A program made the translations under genes and the position numbers. A DNA stretch of 64,000 bases from Cellulomonas persica. GTDB taxonomy: Bacteria > Actinomycetota > Actinomycetes > Actinomycetales > Cellulomonadaceae. Position 1 is the first letter of the stretch, and each line of letters opens with the position of its first letter. The stretch is from positions 310,001-374,000 of the forward strand of contig NZ_BJUA01000001.1 in the NCBI RefSeq assembly GCF_007989825.1, given 5' to 3'. Under the pieces are notes generated by a model. It saw nothing but the letters and a program-made list of their open reading frames with translations. It had not been told where the DNA came from and ran no database searches. Below are positions 18,041 to 26,473 of this stretch, in pieces.

Positions 18041-19042
18041 GTGCCCACGAACCGCAAGAGCCTCGCCGTGCTGTCCCTCGCCTCCTGCCTGCTCGCGCTC
18101 GCCGCGTGCGGTGACCCCGGCTCGGGCGGAGGCGTCGCCGACCCGACCACGCAGACCTCCGCCACGGGCGCGTCCTGCGAGCCCGTGGCGGGCGAGAAGC
18201 TCGTCGTCCTCGAGGACGACAAGACGCTGCAGAACGCCGACAACGTCATCCCGGCGGTGAGCGCCTCGGTCGCGGAGGCGAACCCGACCGTCGTGCCGCT
18301 GCTCGACACCGTGTCGGACGCGCTCGACACGGACAAGCTCATCGCGCTCAACAAGGCCGTCGACATCGACCGGCAGACGTCCAGCGAGGTCGCGCACGGC
18401 TTCGTCAAGGACGAGGGGCTGGCGGCACAGGAGAAGTCCGGCGAGGGCGTGTCCGTCGTGATCGGCGCCGCGAACTTCTCGGAGAGCAGCACCCTCGCGA
18501 ACATCTACGCCGAGGTGCTGCGCACCGCCGGCTTCGACGCGCAGGTCCGGGAGATCGGGGCACGCGAGACGTACCTGCCGGCGCTCGAGTCCGGTGAGCT
18601 CGCCGCCGTCCCCGAGTACGCGGCGACGCTCGCCGAGTTCCTCAACGCCTCGGTCAACGGCGCGGACGCCGAGCCGGTCGCGTCGGGTGACGTCGACGCG
18701 ACCGTCGCGGCGCTCGAGCCGCTCGCGGCAGAGCGCGGCCTCGTCGTCGGAGCGGCGTCCGCGGCGCAGGACCAGAACGCGTTCGCGGTCACGCAGGAGT
18801 TCGCCGACGAGCACGGCGTCTCGACGCTGTCCGAGCTCGCCGAGGCGTGCGGCGGCGGGCTGACGCTCGCCGGTCCCGCGGAGTGCCCCGAGCGACCCTT
18901 CTGCCAGCCTGGCCTCGAGGAGACCTACGGCCTGGTGTTCACCGACTTCACCGCCTACGACTTCGCCCTGATCGGTGAGGCCGTGCGCAAGGGCGAGGCG
19001 GCCATCGGGCTGGTGCTGTCGAGCGACGGCTCGCTCGGCTGA
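18041..19042 (+). CDS. Glycine betaine/choline-type substrate-binding lipoprotein with swapped (circularly permuted) halves
   Basis: 333 residues. The N terminus is a lipoprotein signal ending in LALAAC (Cys23 acylated). The binding domain is of OpuAC type but its parts are in an unusual order. Residues 53-127 (KLVVLEDDKTLQNADN ... EVAHGFVKDEGL) correspond to what is normally the C-terminal end of the domain, and residues 137-333 start with the usual N-terminal block VVIGAANFSESSTLANIY and stop right after IGLVLSSDGSLG, where the canonical protein would run into LVVLEDDK. The GTG at 18041 has GGAG (18032-18035) 5 nt upstream and gives a proper signal peptide; the ATG at 17963, overlapping the permease stop, would add 26 residues before it. 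Confidence 0.88.
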   Translation: MPTNRKSLAVLSLASCLLALAACGDPGSGGGVADPTTQTSATGASCEPVAGEKLVVLEDDKTLQNADNVIPAVSASVAEANPTVVPLLDTVSDALDTDKLIALNKAVDIDRQTSSEVAHGFVKDEGLAAQEKSGEGVSVVIGAANFSESSTLANIYAEVLRTAGFDAQVREIGARETYLPALESGELAAVPEYAATLAEFLNASVNGADAEPVASGDVDATVAALEPLAAERGLVVGAASAAQDQNAFAVTQEFADEHGVSTLSELAEACGGGLTLAGPAECPERPFCQPGLEETYGLVFTDFTAYDFALIGEAVRKGEAAIGLVLSSDGSLG

Positions 19043-19071
19043 GCGAGCCGCGGGGCCGGCCGGCCGAGCCC

Positions 19072-20553
19072 TCAGAGGCCTGCCGTCTCCGCGAACCGGA
19101 GCCAGACCTCGCTGACCGTCGGGTAGGACGGCACGGCGTGCCACAGCCGTGACAGCGGCAGCTCGCCGACCACCGCGACGGTCGCGGCGTGCAGCATCTC
19201 GGCGGCGTCGGGTCCGACGAACGTCGCGCCGACCACCACGTCGTCGCGCGCGGTGTCGAGGACGAGCTGCGCCTGGCCGGCGTAGTCCGGGGAGATGACG
19301 CTCGCTCCCGCCAGGTTCGCGAGGTCGTAGGACACGACGCGCACGTCGAGCCCGGCGTCCCGGGCGGCGCGCTCGGTCAGGCCCACCCAGGCGACCTCCG
19401 GATCGGTGAAGACGACCTGGGGCACCGCGGCGTGGTCGGCGCTCGCGCGGTACCGGCTCCAGGGACCCGCCGCAGCCTCGGCTGCGCGCGCGGCGTCGTC
19501 GGAGCCGAACCGCGCCGCGACCACGTCGCCCGCGACCCGCGCGTCGTACTTGCCCTGGTGCGTCGTGCCGGTGCGCCCGGTCACGTCGCCGACCGCGAAC
19601 AGCCACGGCACGTCCGGGACCGCGAGCGCGTCGTCGACGTCGATCGGCCGGCCCGGTTCCAACCCGATCGTCTCCAGGCCGAGGTCCCCCGTCCGCGGGT
19701 GCCGCCCCGTGGCCACCAGGAGCTCGTCGGCCGTGACCACCTCGTCCTCGAGCGTGACGCGCACGCCGTCGTCGTCACGTCGCACCGAGCGCGTCTGCGC
19801 CCCGAGGACCACGCGCACGCCGCGCGACCGCAGGGAGTCGAGCACTGCCTCGCCGGCGAACGGCTCGGCCCCGGCGAGCGGGCGCTGCCCGCGCACGAGC
19901 ACCGTCACGTCGCTACCGAGGCTCGCGAACGCGGTCGCGAGCTCGCACGCCACGACCCCGCCGCCGAGCACCACGAGCCGGGCGGGCACGTGCCGCGCGG
20001 ACGTCGCGTCGCGGCTGGTCCAGGGGCGGGCGTCGGCGAGGCCCTCGACGGGCGGGATCGTCGGCTGCGAGCCGGTCGCGACGATCACGGCACGACGCGC
20101 CTCGACGGGCAGGCTCCCCTCGTCGGACTCGACGACGAGGGCGCGGGGTCCGGTGAACCGTGCGTGCCCGCGCAGGAGCGTGAGCCCGGCGCTCGCGACC
20201 CAGTCGGCCTGCGAGGAGTCGTCCCACCGGTTGGTGATCTCGTCGCGTCGCGCGAGCACGGCGGCGACGTCGAGGTCGCCCGGGTCGGCGACGCCCGGGG
20301 TGCGCCGCGCGGCGTCGCGCGCCGCGCCTGGTCGCAGCAGGGCCTTGGACGGCATGCACGCCCAGTACGAGCACTCCCCGCCGACGAGCGCGCCCTCGAC
20401 GAGAGCGACCTGCAGCCCGGTGCGTGAGGCGCGGTCCGCGGCGTTCTCGCCGACCGCTCCGCCGCCGAGCACCACCACGTCGAACGTCCGCTGCGCCTGC
20501 ACCATGGGTTCTCCCGTGTCCGTGCCGGCCGGGTCGACCGGTCCCGTCGCCAT
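19072..20553 (-). CDS. FAD-dependent pyridine nucleotide-disulfide oxidoreductase (mercuric reductase/Lpd-like)
   Basis: 493 residues. FAD-binding VVVLGGGAVGENAA (about 25-38), redox-active GGECSYWACMPSK with the CxxxxC pair, NAD-binding VVLGGGVVACELATAFASLG, the second FAD motif LFAVGDVTGRTG, and a C-terminal dimerisation domain (VVFTDPEVAWVGLTE) are in order. The C terminus HAVPSYPTVSEVW carries the Tyr-Pro-Thr pattern rather than the His-Pro of lipoamide dehydrogenase, so it is not Lpd and lacks the mercuric reductase Cys pair. The ATG at 20553 has GGAGG 7 nt upstream; an alternative ATG is 16 codons later. Confidence 0.86.
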   Translation of the reverse strand: MATGPVDPAGTDTGEPMVQAQRTFDVVVLGGGAVGENAADRASRTGLQVALVEGALVGGECSYWACMPSKALLRPGAARDAARRTPGVADPGDLDVAAVLARRDEITNRWDDSSQADWVASAGLTLLRGHARFTGPRALVVESDEGSLPVEARRAVIVATGSQPTIPPVEGLADARPWTSRDATSARHVPARLVVLGGGVVACELATAFASLGSDVTVLVRGQRPLAGAEPFAGEAVLDSLRSRGVRVVLGAQTRSVRRDDDGVRVTLEDEVVTADELLVATGRHPRTGDLGLETIGLEPGRPIDVDDALAVPDVPWLFAVGDVTGRTGTTHQGKYDARVAGDVVAARFGSDDAARAAEAAAGPWSRYRASADHAAVPQVVFTDPEVAWVGLTERAARDAGLDVRVVSYDLANLAGASVISPDYAGQAQLVLDTARDDVVVGATFVGPDAAEMLHAATVAVVGELPLSRLWHAVPSYPTVSEVWLRFAETAGL

Positions 20554-20626
20554 GCTTGCGCCTCCGGACACGTCACGCACCACCTCGTGCGCCGCGGGTT
20601 CGCGCGGCGAGCACGTCGGGGACGTG

Positions 20627-21361
20627 TCAGCGGCGCGCGTACCGGTCGACGAAGGCCGCGAGGATGCGCGGCGGCGCCCACACGTCCGCCGACGCGACCC
20701 CGGCCAGCACGTACTCCTGCTCCCCGGGCTCGTAGTAGCCGTAGCCGCCGTAGATCCGGATGCGCGCGGAGATCCCGGCCACGTCGAGCTCGGGGTGGAA
20801 CTGCGTCGCGTACAGGTTGCGCCGCACCCGGAACATCTGGACGGGGCACGTGGCCGAGCTCGCGAGGAGGGTCGCGGTGGGCGGCAGGACGCGGCACGCC
20901 TCCTTGTGCCCGACGAACGCGTCGAACTCGTCGGGCACGTCGGCCAGCAGCGGGTCACGGCGACCCTCGGGTGTGAGCGTGATTCGCACCGCGCTGATCG
21001 GCTCGGCGTACGTGCGGTCGATGACGCCGCCCTGGTGCGTGCCGAGCGTCCCGACGCCGTAGCACGCGCCGAGGAACGGCAGGTCGCGCGGGACGACCCG
21101 GTCGAGCAGCGCAGCCATCTCGCGTTCGACCCGCACCTGCACGGCGGACTTGCGGTCCGCGGGGGCGCTCGCGTCGAACGGGCTCCCGCCCACGACGATC
21201 CCGCTGATCGCGTCGAGGTCGAGCTCGGGCATCGGCCCGGCCTCCATCCGGACGCGGACCAGCGACCCCTCGTCCAGCCCCCCGAACCGCAGCACCTGGG
21301 CGTACTCGTCGTCCGCGGCGGCGTCCTCGGCGCGCGAAGCCAGGAGCACGAACGGCTTCAT
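20627..21361 (-). CDS. Class I glutamine amidotransferase family protein
   Basis: 244 residues, a stand-alone GATase1 domain. The nucleophile elbow is GACYGVGTLG and the catalytic His-Glu pair sits in FHPELD. It resembles the GuaA-type glutamine amidotransferases annotated as GMP synthase-like, but there is no ATPase domain, so it is not GMP synthase. The partner or substrate is unknown. The ATG at 21361 follows TAGCGT (21368-21373, minus strand) by 6 nt, predicting a leaderless mRNA; the oxidoreductase gene follows after 73 nt. Confidence 0.85.
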   Translation of the reverse strand: MKPFVLLASRAEDAAADDEYAQVLRFGGLDEGSLVRVRMEAGPMPELDLDAISGIVVGGSPFDASAPADRKSAVQVRVEREMAALLDRVVPRDLPFLGACYGVGTLGTHQGGVIDRTYAEPISAVRITLTPEGRRDPLLADVPDEFDAFVGHKEACRVLPPTATLLASSATCPVQMFRVRRNLYATQFHPELDVAGISARIRIYGGYGYYEPGEQEYVLAGVASADVWAPPRILAAFVDRYARR

Positions 21362-21483
21362 GTCACGACGCTATCCCCGCCGGCCGCGTCCGTCCGGGTG
21401 ACGGCGGACGCGGGTCGTGGCGCGCGGGCATCCGGTCTGCCAGCCTCGCCGTGGGGCCGACGAGGACGAGACGGGGTGACGGC

Positions 21484-22056
21484 ATGGCACGCGTGACGGT
21501 GCCCGCGGTGATCGGCGCCGCCCTGGTGGCGGCCCTGGGCGGCATCGTCGTCGCGGGCTGGCAGCTGAGCCGACCGGACGACGGCGCGCTCGCGTCCGAG
21601 GTCCTCGGGCGGGCCGAGGTCAGCCTGACCGAGACCTACACAGGGCCCCCGGGCGTGTGCCCGGGCTACACGACGAACGTGCCCACCCCGATGCGGTGGA
21701 CGGACGCCGACAGCGCGACCACGATGCTCGACGACGACGGGCTCCTGCTGACCTGCTTCGGGTCGGTCGACGAGGTCGGCCACCTGGCCGAGCTGCTCGC
21801 CGAGCGTCAGGCGCACGGCATCCGGGCGAGCGACGCGAGCGACGCCGCGAACTACCCGCTGCGGGGCGCGCCCGTGCGGGTGACCTCGCCGCTCGGGGCG
21901 TCGATCCGGTTCGAGTACGTGGTCGGCCGCAGCACGGTCACCGAGTGGGTCGTCGAGCGCGACGGCGCGATCTTCGGGGTCGGCTACCTGCACGACGGGT
22001 CGGCGCCGCACCTCGCCGAGGTCGAGGCCGTCATGGCGGGGTGGCGCTGGTCCTGA
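21484..22056 (+). CDS. Membrane-anchored hypothetical protein
   Basis: 190 residues. One N-terminal transmembrane segment (about 5-25) is followed by an extracytoplasmic domain of about 160 residues with two cysteines (in PPGVCPGY and LLTCFGS) that could form a disulfide. I do not recognise the family. It sits 22 nt before the helicase gene in the same direction. The ATG at 21484 is used because an upstream ATG at 21451 would add charged residues before the anchor. Confidence 0.6.
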   Translation: MARVTVPAVIGAALVAALGGIVVAGWQLSRPDDGALASEVLGRAEVSLTETYTGPPGVCPGYTTNVPTPMRWTDADSATTMLDDDGLLLTCFGSVDEVGHLAELLAERQAHGIRASDASDAANYPLRGAPVRVTSPLGASIRFEYVVGRSTVTEWVVERDGAIFGVGYLHDGSAPHLAEVEAVMAGWRWS

Positions 22057-22078
22057 CGGCGGATGGGAGGATCGGGCG

Positions 22079-24637
22079 GTGCCCGCCACTCTCGCCGACC
22101 GGATCCCGGCCGATCCCACCGACCCCGACGCGCTCTACGAGGCCTTCACGGGGTGGGCGGCCGAGCAGGGCCTGACGCTCTACCCGCACCAGGAGGAGTC
22201 ACTCCTCGAGCTGGTCACGGGCAGCCACGTGATCCTGTCGACGCCGACGGGCTCCGGCAAGTCCCTCGTCGCGACCGCGGCGCACTTCGTCGCGCTCGCG
22301 CAGGGCCGGCGGACGTTCTACACCGCGCCGCTGAAGGCCCTGGTCAGCGAGAAGTTCTTCGCGCTGGTGGCGGCATTCGGCTCGCAGAACGTCGGCATGA
22401 TGACGGGCGACTCGGCGGTCAACCCGGACGCACCGATCATCTGCTGCACCGCCGAGATCCTCGCCAACCTCGCGCTGCGCGACGGTGCGGACGCGGACGC
22501 GCGTCAGGTGGTGATGGACGAGTTCCACTTCTACTCCGACCCGCAGCGCGGGTGGGCGTGGCAGGTCCCGCTGCTCGAGCTGCCGCACGCGCAGTTCGTC
22601 CTCATGTCGGCGACGCTCGGCGACGTCACGTTCTTCGCCGACGACCTGCGCCGTCGCACGGGCGGCGAGGTCGCCGTCATCACCAACGCCGAGCGCCCGG
22701 TGCCGTTGACCTTCTCGTACGTCGTCGAGCCGCTGCACGACGTGCTCGACGAGCTGGTCCGGACCCGGCGCGCACCGGTGTACGTCGTGCACTTCACGCA
22801 GAAGGAGGCCGTCGAGCGCGCGCAGTCGCTGCTGTCGGCGCACCTGACGAGCCGCGAGCAGCGCGACGCGATCGCGGCCGAGCTGGGTGCGTTCCGGTTC
22901 GGGCCGGGCTTCGGCAAGACGCTCTCGCGCCTGCTGCGGCACGGCGTAGGCGTGCACCACGCGGGGATGCTGCCCAAGTACCGCCGGGTCGTCGAGCGCC
23001 TGACGCAGCGCGGCCTGCTGCCGGTGGTGTGCGGCACGGACACGCTCGGCGTCGGCATCAACGTGCCGATCCGCACGGTCGTGCTGACGAGCCTGGTCAA
23101 GTACGACGGTCAGCGCATGCGGCACCTGTCGGCGCGCGAGTTCCACCAGATCGCGGGGCGGGCCGGGCGCGCGGGCTTCGACACGGTCGGCGAGGTCGTC
23201 GTCATGGCGCCCGAGCACGTCATCGAGAACCGCAAGGCGCTCGAGCGCGCGGGCGACGACCCGCGCAAGCTCAAGAAGATCGTGCGCAAGCAGGCGCCCA
23301 GCGGGCACGTGAACTGGACCGACAAGACGTTCGAGCGCCTGCGCGACGCGCCGCCCGAGCCGCTGACCAGCAGCTTCGCGGTCACGCACGCGATGGTCCT
23401 GCACGTCCTCGCGCGCGGCGCCAAGGGTGAGGACCCGGTGGTCGCGATGACCCGGCTGCTGGCCGACAACCACGAGCCCGAGGGTGCGCGCGGACGCCAC
23501 GTGCGTCAGGCGGTGGCGGTGTACCGCTCGCTCCGCGCGGCCGGGGTGGTCGAGCGGGTGTGGGTCGACGACGCCTCGGCGCCGAAGGGCCGTCGCCGGA
23601 CGGTGCGGCTCACGCACGACCTGCCCGCCAACTTCGCGCTCAACCAGGCGCTGTCGCCGTTCGCGTACGCGGCCCTCGAGCTGCTCGACCGCACGGACCC
23701 CGCGTACGCGCACGACGTCGTCTCGGTGCTCGAGGCCACGCTCGACGACCCGCGGCAGGTGCTCGCGGCGCAGGAGAACAAGGCGCGCGGCGAGGCCGTC
23801 GCCGCGATGAAGGCCGACGGCCTGGACTACGACGAGCGCATGGCGCTGCTCGAGGACGTCACCTACCCGCGCCCCCTCGCCGACCTGCTCTCGGCCGCGT
23901 TCGCGACGTACCGCACGACGAACCCGTGGGTCGCCGACCTCGAGCTCTCCCCCAAGTCGGTGGTCCGCGAGATGCACGAGCGCGCCGCGACGTTCGCGGA
24001 GTACGTCAGCCTCTACACGCTCGACCGCACCGAGGGCGTGCTGCTGCGCTACCTGGCGGACGCCTACCGGGCGCTGCGTCAGACCGTCCCGGACGACGCG
24101 CGCACCGAGGAGCTGTGGGAGGTCGTCGAGTGGCTCGGCGACCTGGTGCGCCGCACGGACTCGAGCCTGCTGGACGAGTGGGAGCGCCTCGCCAACCCGC
24201 TCGACGAGCCCGGCGCCGACGCGCCGGGTGGGGTCGACGACGACACGCCCGAGCCGATCACCGAGAACCCGCGGGTGTTCCGCGCACTCGTCCGCGGTGC
24301 GTTGTTCCGCCGCGTCGAGCTCGCCGCGCGTGAGCAGTACGGCGCGCTCGCGGCGCTCGGTGACCGCGACGAGGACGACGAGCCGTGGACGGCCGACCGT
24401 TGGTCGCAGGCGCTGGACCCGTTCTACGACGACCACGACGAGATCCTCACGGGAGCGCCCGCGCGCGGACCCGCGTTGTTCCAGGTCACGACGAGTCCGA
24501 CGACGTGGCGCGTGCGTCAGCTGCTCGACGACCCGGAGGGCGACCACGACTGGCGCATCGACGCGGTCGTCGACCTGCCGGCCTCGGACGAGCTCTCCGA
24601 GGTCGTCCTGCGGGTCGTGGCGGTCGGTCCGCTCTGA
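22079..24637 (+). CDS. Ski2-like DEAD/DEAH-box RNA helicase with DUF3516
   Basis: 852 residues. Motif I is STPTGSGKS (about 59-67), motif Ia is YTAPLKALVSEKFF, motif II is VVMDEFHFYSD (DEFH variant), motif III is LMSATLGD, and motif VI is QIAGRAGRAGFD. The C-terminal 350 residues match DUF3516, typical of actinobacterial helicases of this group, which are thought to act in RNA turnover. The GTG at 22079 follows GAGGAT (22067-22072) by 6 nt. Confidence 0.88.
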   Translation: MPATLADRIPADPTDPDALYEAFTGWAAEQGLTLYPHQEESLLELVTGSHVILSTPTGSGKSLVATAAHFVALAQGRRTFYTAPLKALVSEKFFALVAAFGSQNVGMMTGDSAVNPDAPIICCTAEILANLALRDGADADARQVVMDEFHFYSDPQRGWAWQVPLLELPHAQFVLMSATLGDVTFFADDLRRRTGGEVAVITNAERPVPLTFSYVVEPLHDVLDELVRTRRAPVYVVHFTQKEAVERAQSLLSAHLTSREQRDAIAAELGAFRFGPGFGKTLSRLLRHGVGVHHAGMLPKYRRVVERLTQRGLLPVVCGTDTLGVGINVPIRTVVLTSLVKYDGQRMRHLSAREFHQIAGRAGRAGFDTVGEVVVMAPEHVIENRKALERAGDDPRKLKKIVRKQAPSGHVNWTDKTFERLRDAPPEPLTSSFAVTHAMVLHVLARGAKGEDPVVAMTRLLADNHEPEGARGRHVRQAVAVYRSLRAAGVVERVWVDDASAPKGRRRTVRLTHDLPANFALNQALSPFAYAALELLDRTDPAYAHDVVSVLEATLDDPRQVLAAQENKARGEAVAAMKADGLDYDERMALLEDVTYPRPLADLLSAAFATYRTTNPWVADLELSPKSVVREMHERAATFAEYVSLYTLDRTEGVLLRYLADAYRALRQTVPDDARTEELWEVVEWLGDLVRRTDSSLLDEWERLANPLDEPGADAPGGVDDDTPEPITENPRVFRALVRGALFRRVELAAREQYGALAALGDRDEDDEPWTADRWSQALDPFYDDHDEILTGAPARGPALFQVTTSPTTWRVRQLLDDPEGDHDWRIDAVVDLPASDELSEVVLRVVAVGPL

Positions 24638-24702
24638 GCCGGCGGCGGCGTCGGCGGCCCGCCCGACGGGCCGTGCCGGAGCGTGGAGCAAGGGTAGGCA
24701 AT

Positions 24703-24737
24703 CCTGCGTTTGCGCAGGTCAGGCCAGCCTTTCCAAC
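24703..24737. promoter_or_regulatory. Hairpin and candidate metal-regulator box upstream of the VIT-type gene
   Basis: A perfect inverted repeat CCTGCG/CGCAGG (24703-24708, 24713-24718; TTTG loop) is followed directly by 24719-24737, which matches 12 of 19 positions of the DtxR/IdeR consensus as I remember it, including AGG, AGCCT and CC core bases. It lies 25-43 nt upstream of the -10 box of a predicted metal transporter. A terminator for the helicase gene is an alternative for the hairpin, though no T-run follows. Confidence 0.35.
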
Positions 24738-24773
24738 GATGACAGGCCGTCAGAACGTGCCTACGGTGACGGC

Positions 24774-25331
24774 ATGACCGTCCTGACGACGCTCCTGCAC
24801 CCCCGGCAGTCGGACGACCCGGTCGACGGCGCCCGCCTCAACGGCCTGCGCGCGGGTGTCCTGGGCGCGAACGACGGCATCGTCTCGGTCGCCGCGATCG
24901 TCGTCGGCGTGGCCGGTGCGACGCCCGGCTCGACCGCGATCCTCACGGCCGGGATCGCCGGACTCGTGGCCGGTGCCCTGTCGATGGCGGCGGGCGAGTA
25001 CGTCTCGGTCAGCTCGCAGCGTGACGCCGAGCGTGCGGGGCAGGTCGCGGACGAGGACCTCGTCAACCCGTGGCACGCGGCGGTGGCCTCGCTCGGGGCG
25101 TTCCTCGTCGGCGGCATCGTGCCGGTCCTCGTGGCGCTCCTGCCGTGGGGGCCGGCGATCGTGCCGGCGGTGTTCGTCGCGGTCGTCGCCGCACTCGTCG
25201 TGACCGGGGCGGTCAGCGCACGCGTCGGCGGCGCGCCCGTGCGGCCCGCCGTGCGGCGCAACGTCGTCGGCGGGTCGCTCGCGATGGTGATCACCTACGT
25301 GATCGGCGCGGCGGTCGGGCTCGCGGTCTAG
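24774..25331 (+). CDS. VIT1/CCC1-family transporter (Fe2+/Mn2+)
   Basis: 185 residues. The first helix GVLGANDGIVSVAAIVVG with the conserved N-D-G-I, and GALSMAAGEYVSVSSQRDAE, are the two signatures of the vacuolar iron transporter/CCC1 family; two pairs of C-terminal helices follow. It is the short form lacking a ferritin-like or long cytosolic metal-binding domain, so it is likely a membrane Fe/Mn transporter. ATG at 24774 follows TACGGT (24762-24767) by 6 nt. The preceding hairpin and box may couple it to metal status. Confidence 0.87.
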   Translation: MTVLTTLLHPRQSDDPVDGARLNGLRAGVLGANDGIVSVAAIVVGVAGATPGSTAILTAGIAGLVAGALSMAAGEYVSVSSQRDAERAGQVADEDLVNPWHAAVASLGAFLVGGIVPVLVALLPWGPAIVPAVFVAVVAALVVTGAVSARVGGAPVRPAVRRNVVGGSLAMVITYVIGAAVGLAV

Positions 25332-25396
25332 CGGCACCCCGACGGACCGAGGACGCGCGTCCCGGCACCCACCTCGGCCGTCCTAGGCTTGCGCGC

Positions 25397-25897
25397 GTGG
25401 CCAAGAACGCCAAGCACGCACCGACCGGCACCCCCGCGCTCGTCGCGCTGACGCAGGCGGGCGTCCCGCACACCGCGCACCCGTACGAGCTCGACCCCGC
25501 CTCCGACGTCGGCTACGGCCTCGAGGCGGCGCAGGTCCTCGGTGTGCCGCCCGAGCAGGTCTTCAAGACCCTCATGACGGTGGTCGACGGGGCGCTCACG
25601 GTCGCGGTGGTGCCTGTGACCGGTCAGCTCGACCTCAAGGCGCTCGCCGCCGCCGCGGGCGGCAAGAAGGCAGCGATGGCCCCGAAGCCCGACGCCGAGC
25701 GCGCGACGGGGTACGTCGTCGGCGGCATCTCCCCGCTCGGGCAGCGTCAGGCGCACCCCACCGTCGTCGACGAGACCGTGTGGCTGTTCGACACCGTGTT
25801 CGTCTCGGGGGGTCGGCGCGGGCTCGACGTCGAGCTCGCGCCCGACGACCTCGTGCGGCTCACGTCCGCGACGGTCGCCGACATCGCCAAGGACTGA
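25397..25897 (+). CDS. ybaK: Cys-tRNA(Pro)/Cys-tRNA(Cys) deacylase, YbaK family
   Basis: 166 residues of the YbaK/EbsC family, trans-editing enzymes that hydrolyse Cys mis-attached to tRNA-Pro. Family marks are GVPPEQVFKTLM (with the catalytic-site Lys), VAVVPVTGQLDLKAL, KKAAMAPKPDAERATGYVVGGISPLG and SGGRRGLDVEL. GTG at 25397 follows TAGGCT (25384-25389) by 7 nt. Length is normal for the family. Confidence 0.92.
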   Translation: MAKNAKHAPTGTPALVALTQAGVPHTAHPYELDPASDVGYGLEAAQVLGVPPEQVFKTLMTVVDGALTVAVVPVTGQLDLKALAAAAGGKKAAMAPKPDAERATGYVVGGISPLGQRQAHPTVVDETVWLFDTVFVSGGRRGLDVELAPDDLVRLTSATVADIAKD

Positions 25898-25951
25898 CCG
25901 CCCGGACGGATCCGAGGCCCGTCGTCCGGGTGGACCGGGTGGCGGGCGCGC

Positions 25952-26371
25952 TCAGCCCCGGTCCGGTCCCCCGTAGGCGGCGAACCCACGCTCCGACGGC
26001 ACGATCTGCTTGCCGAGCGGCATGAGCGAGATCGGGATCATCTTGAGGTTGGCGATCGCCAGCGGGATCCCGATGATCGTCACGAACAGCGCGATCGCCG
26101 TGACGAGGTGCTCGATCGCGAGCCAGATCCCCGCGACGACGATCCAGATGACGTTGCCGATGACGGACCACGCGCCGGCGGTGGGCTTGTCGACGACCGT
26201 GCGCCCGAACGGCCACAGCGCGTACCCCGCGATCCGGAACGAGGCGATACCGAACGGGATCGTGACGATGAGCAGGCAGCAGATGATGCCCGCGACCACG
26301 TACCCGAGCGCGAGCCAGAACCCCGCCAGGACCAGCCAGATCAGGTTGAGCAGCGTCTTCACGGACCACAC
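25952..26371 (-). CDS. YccF domain membrane protein (DUF307)
   Basis: 139 residues with two tandem YccF repeats: LNLIWLVLAGFWLALGY and later NVIWIVVAGIWLAIEHL, plus TIPFGIASFRIAGYALWPFG and IGIPLAIANLKMIPISLMPLG. Four membrane helices are predicted. Function unknown. Start at GTG 26371; an in-frame GTG nine nt later is possible. It is convergent with the deacylase gene. Confidence 0.88.
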   Translation of the reverse strand: MWSVKTLLNLIWLVLAGFWLALGYVVAGIICCLLIVTIPFGIASFRIAGYALWPFGRTVVDKPTAGAWSVIGNVIWIVVAGIWLAIEHLVTAIALFVTIIGIPLAIANLKMIPISLMPLGKQIVPSERGFAAYGGPDRG

Positions 26372-26473
26372 CGTGCCACGCGACGTGCACCCGCACCAGG
26401 GCGGACGCGGCGCGCGCCCCGCGTCCGTGGACCGTTCGTCGGCACGGGGCAGGGTCCGTTAGGTTGCTGGGTC

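Noticed and set aside
16364..19606. Very long minus-strand open frame (about 1080 codons) opposite the importer genes
   Set aside because: It is antisense to three well-supported transporter genes, is Arg/Ala/Gly-rich without any recognisable domain, and is expected from GC-rich codon structure.
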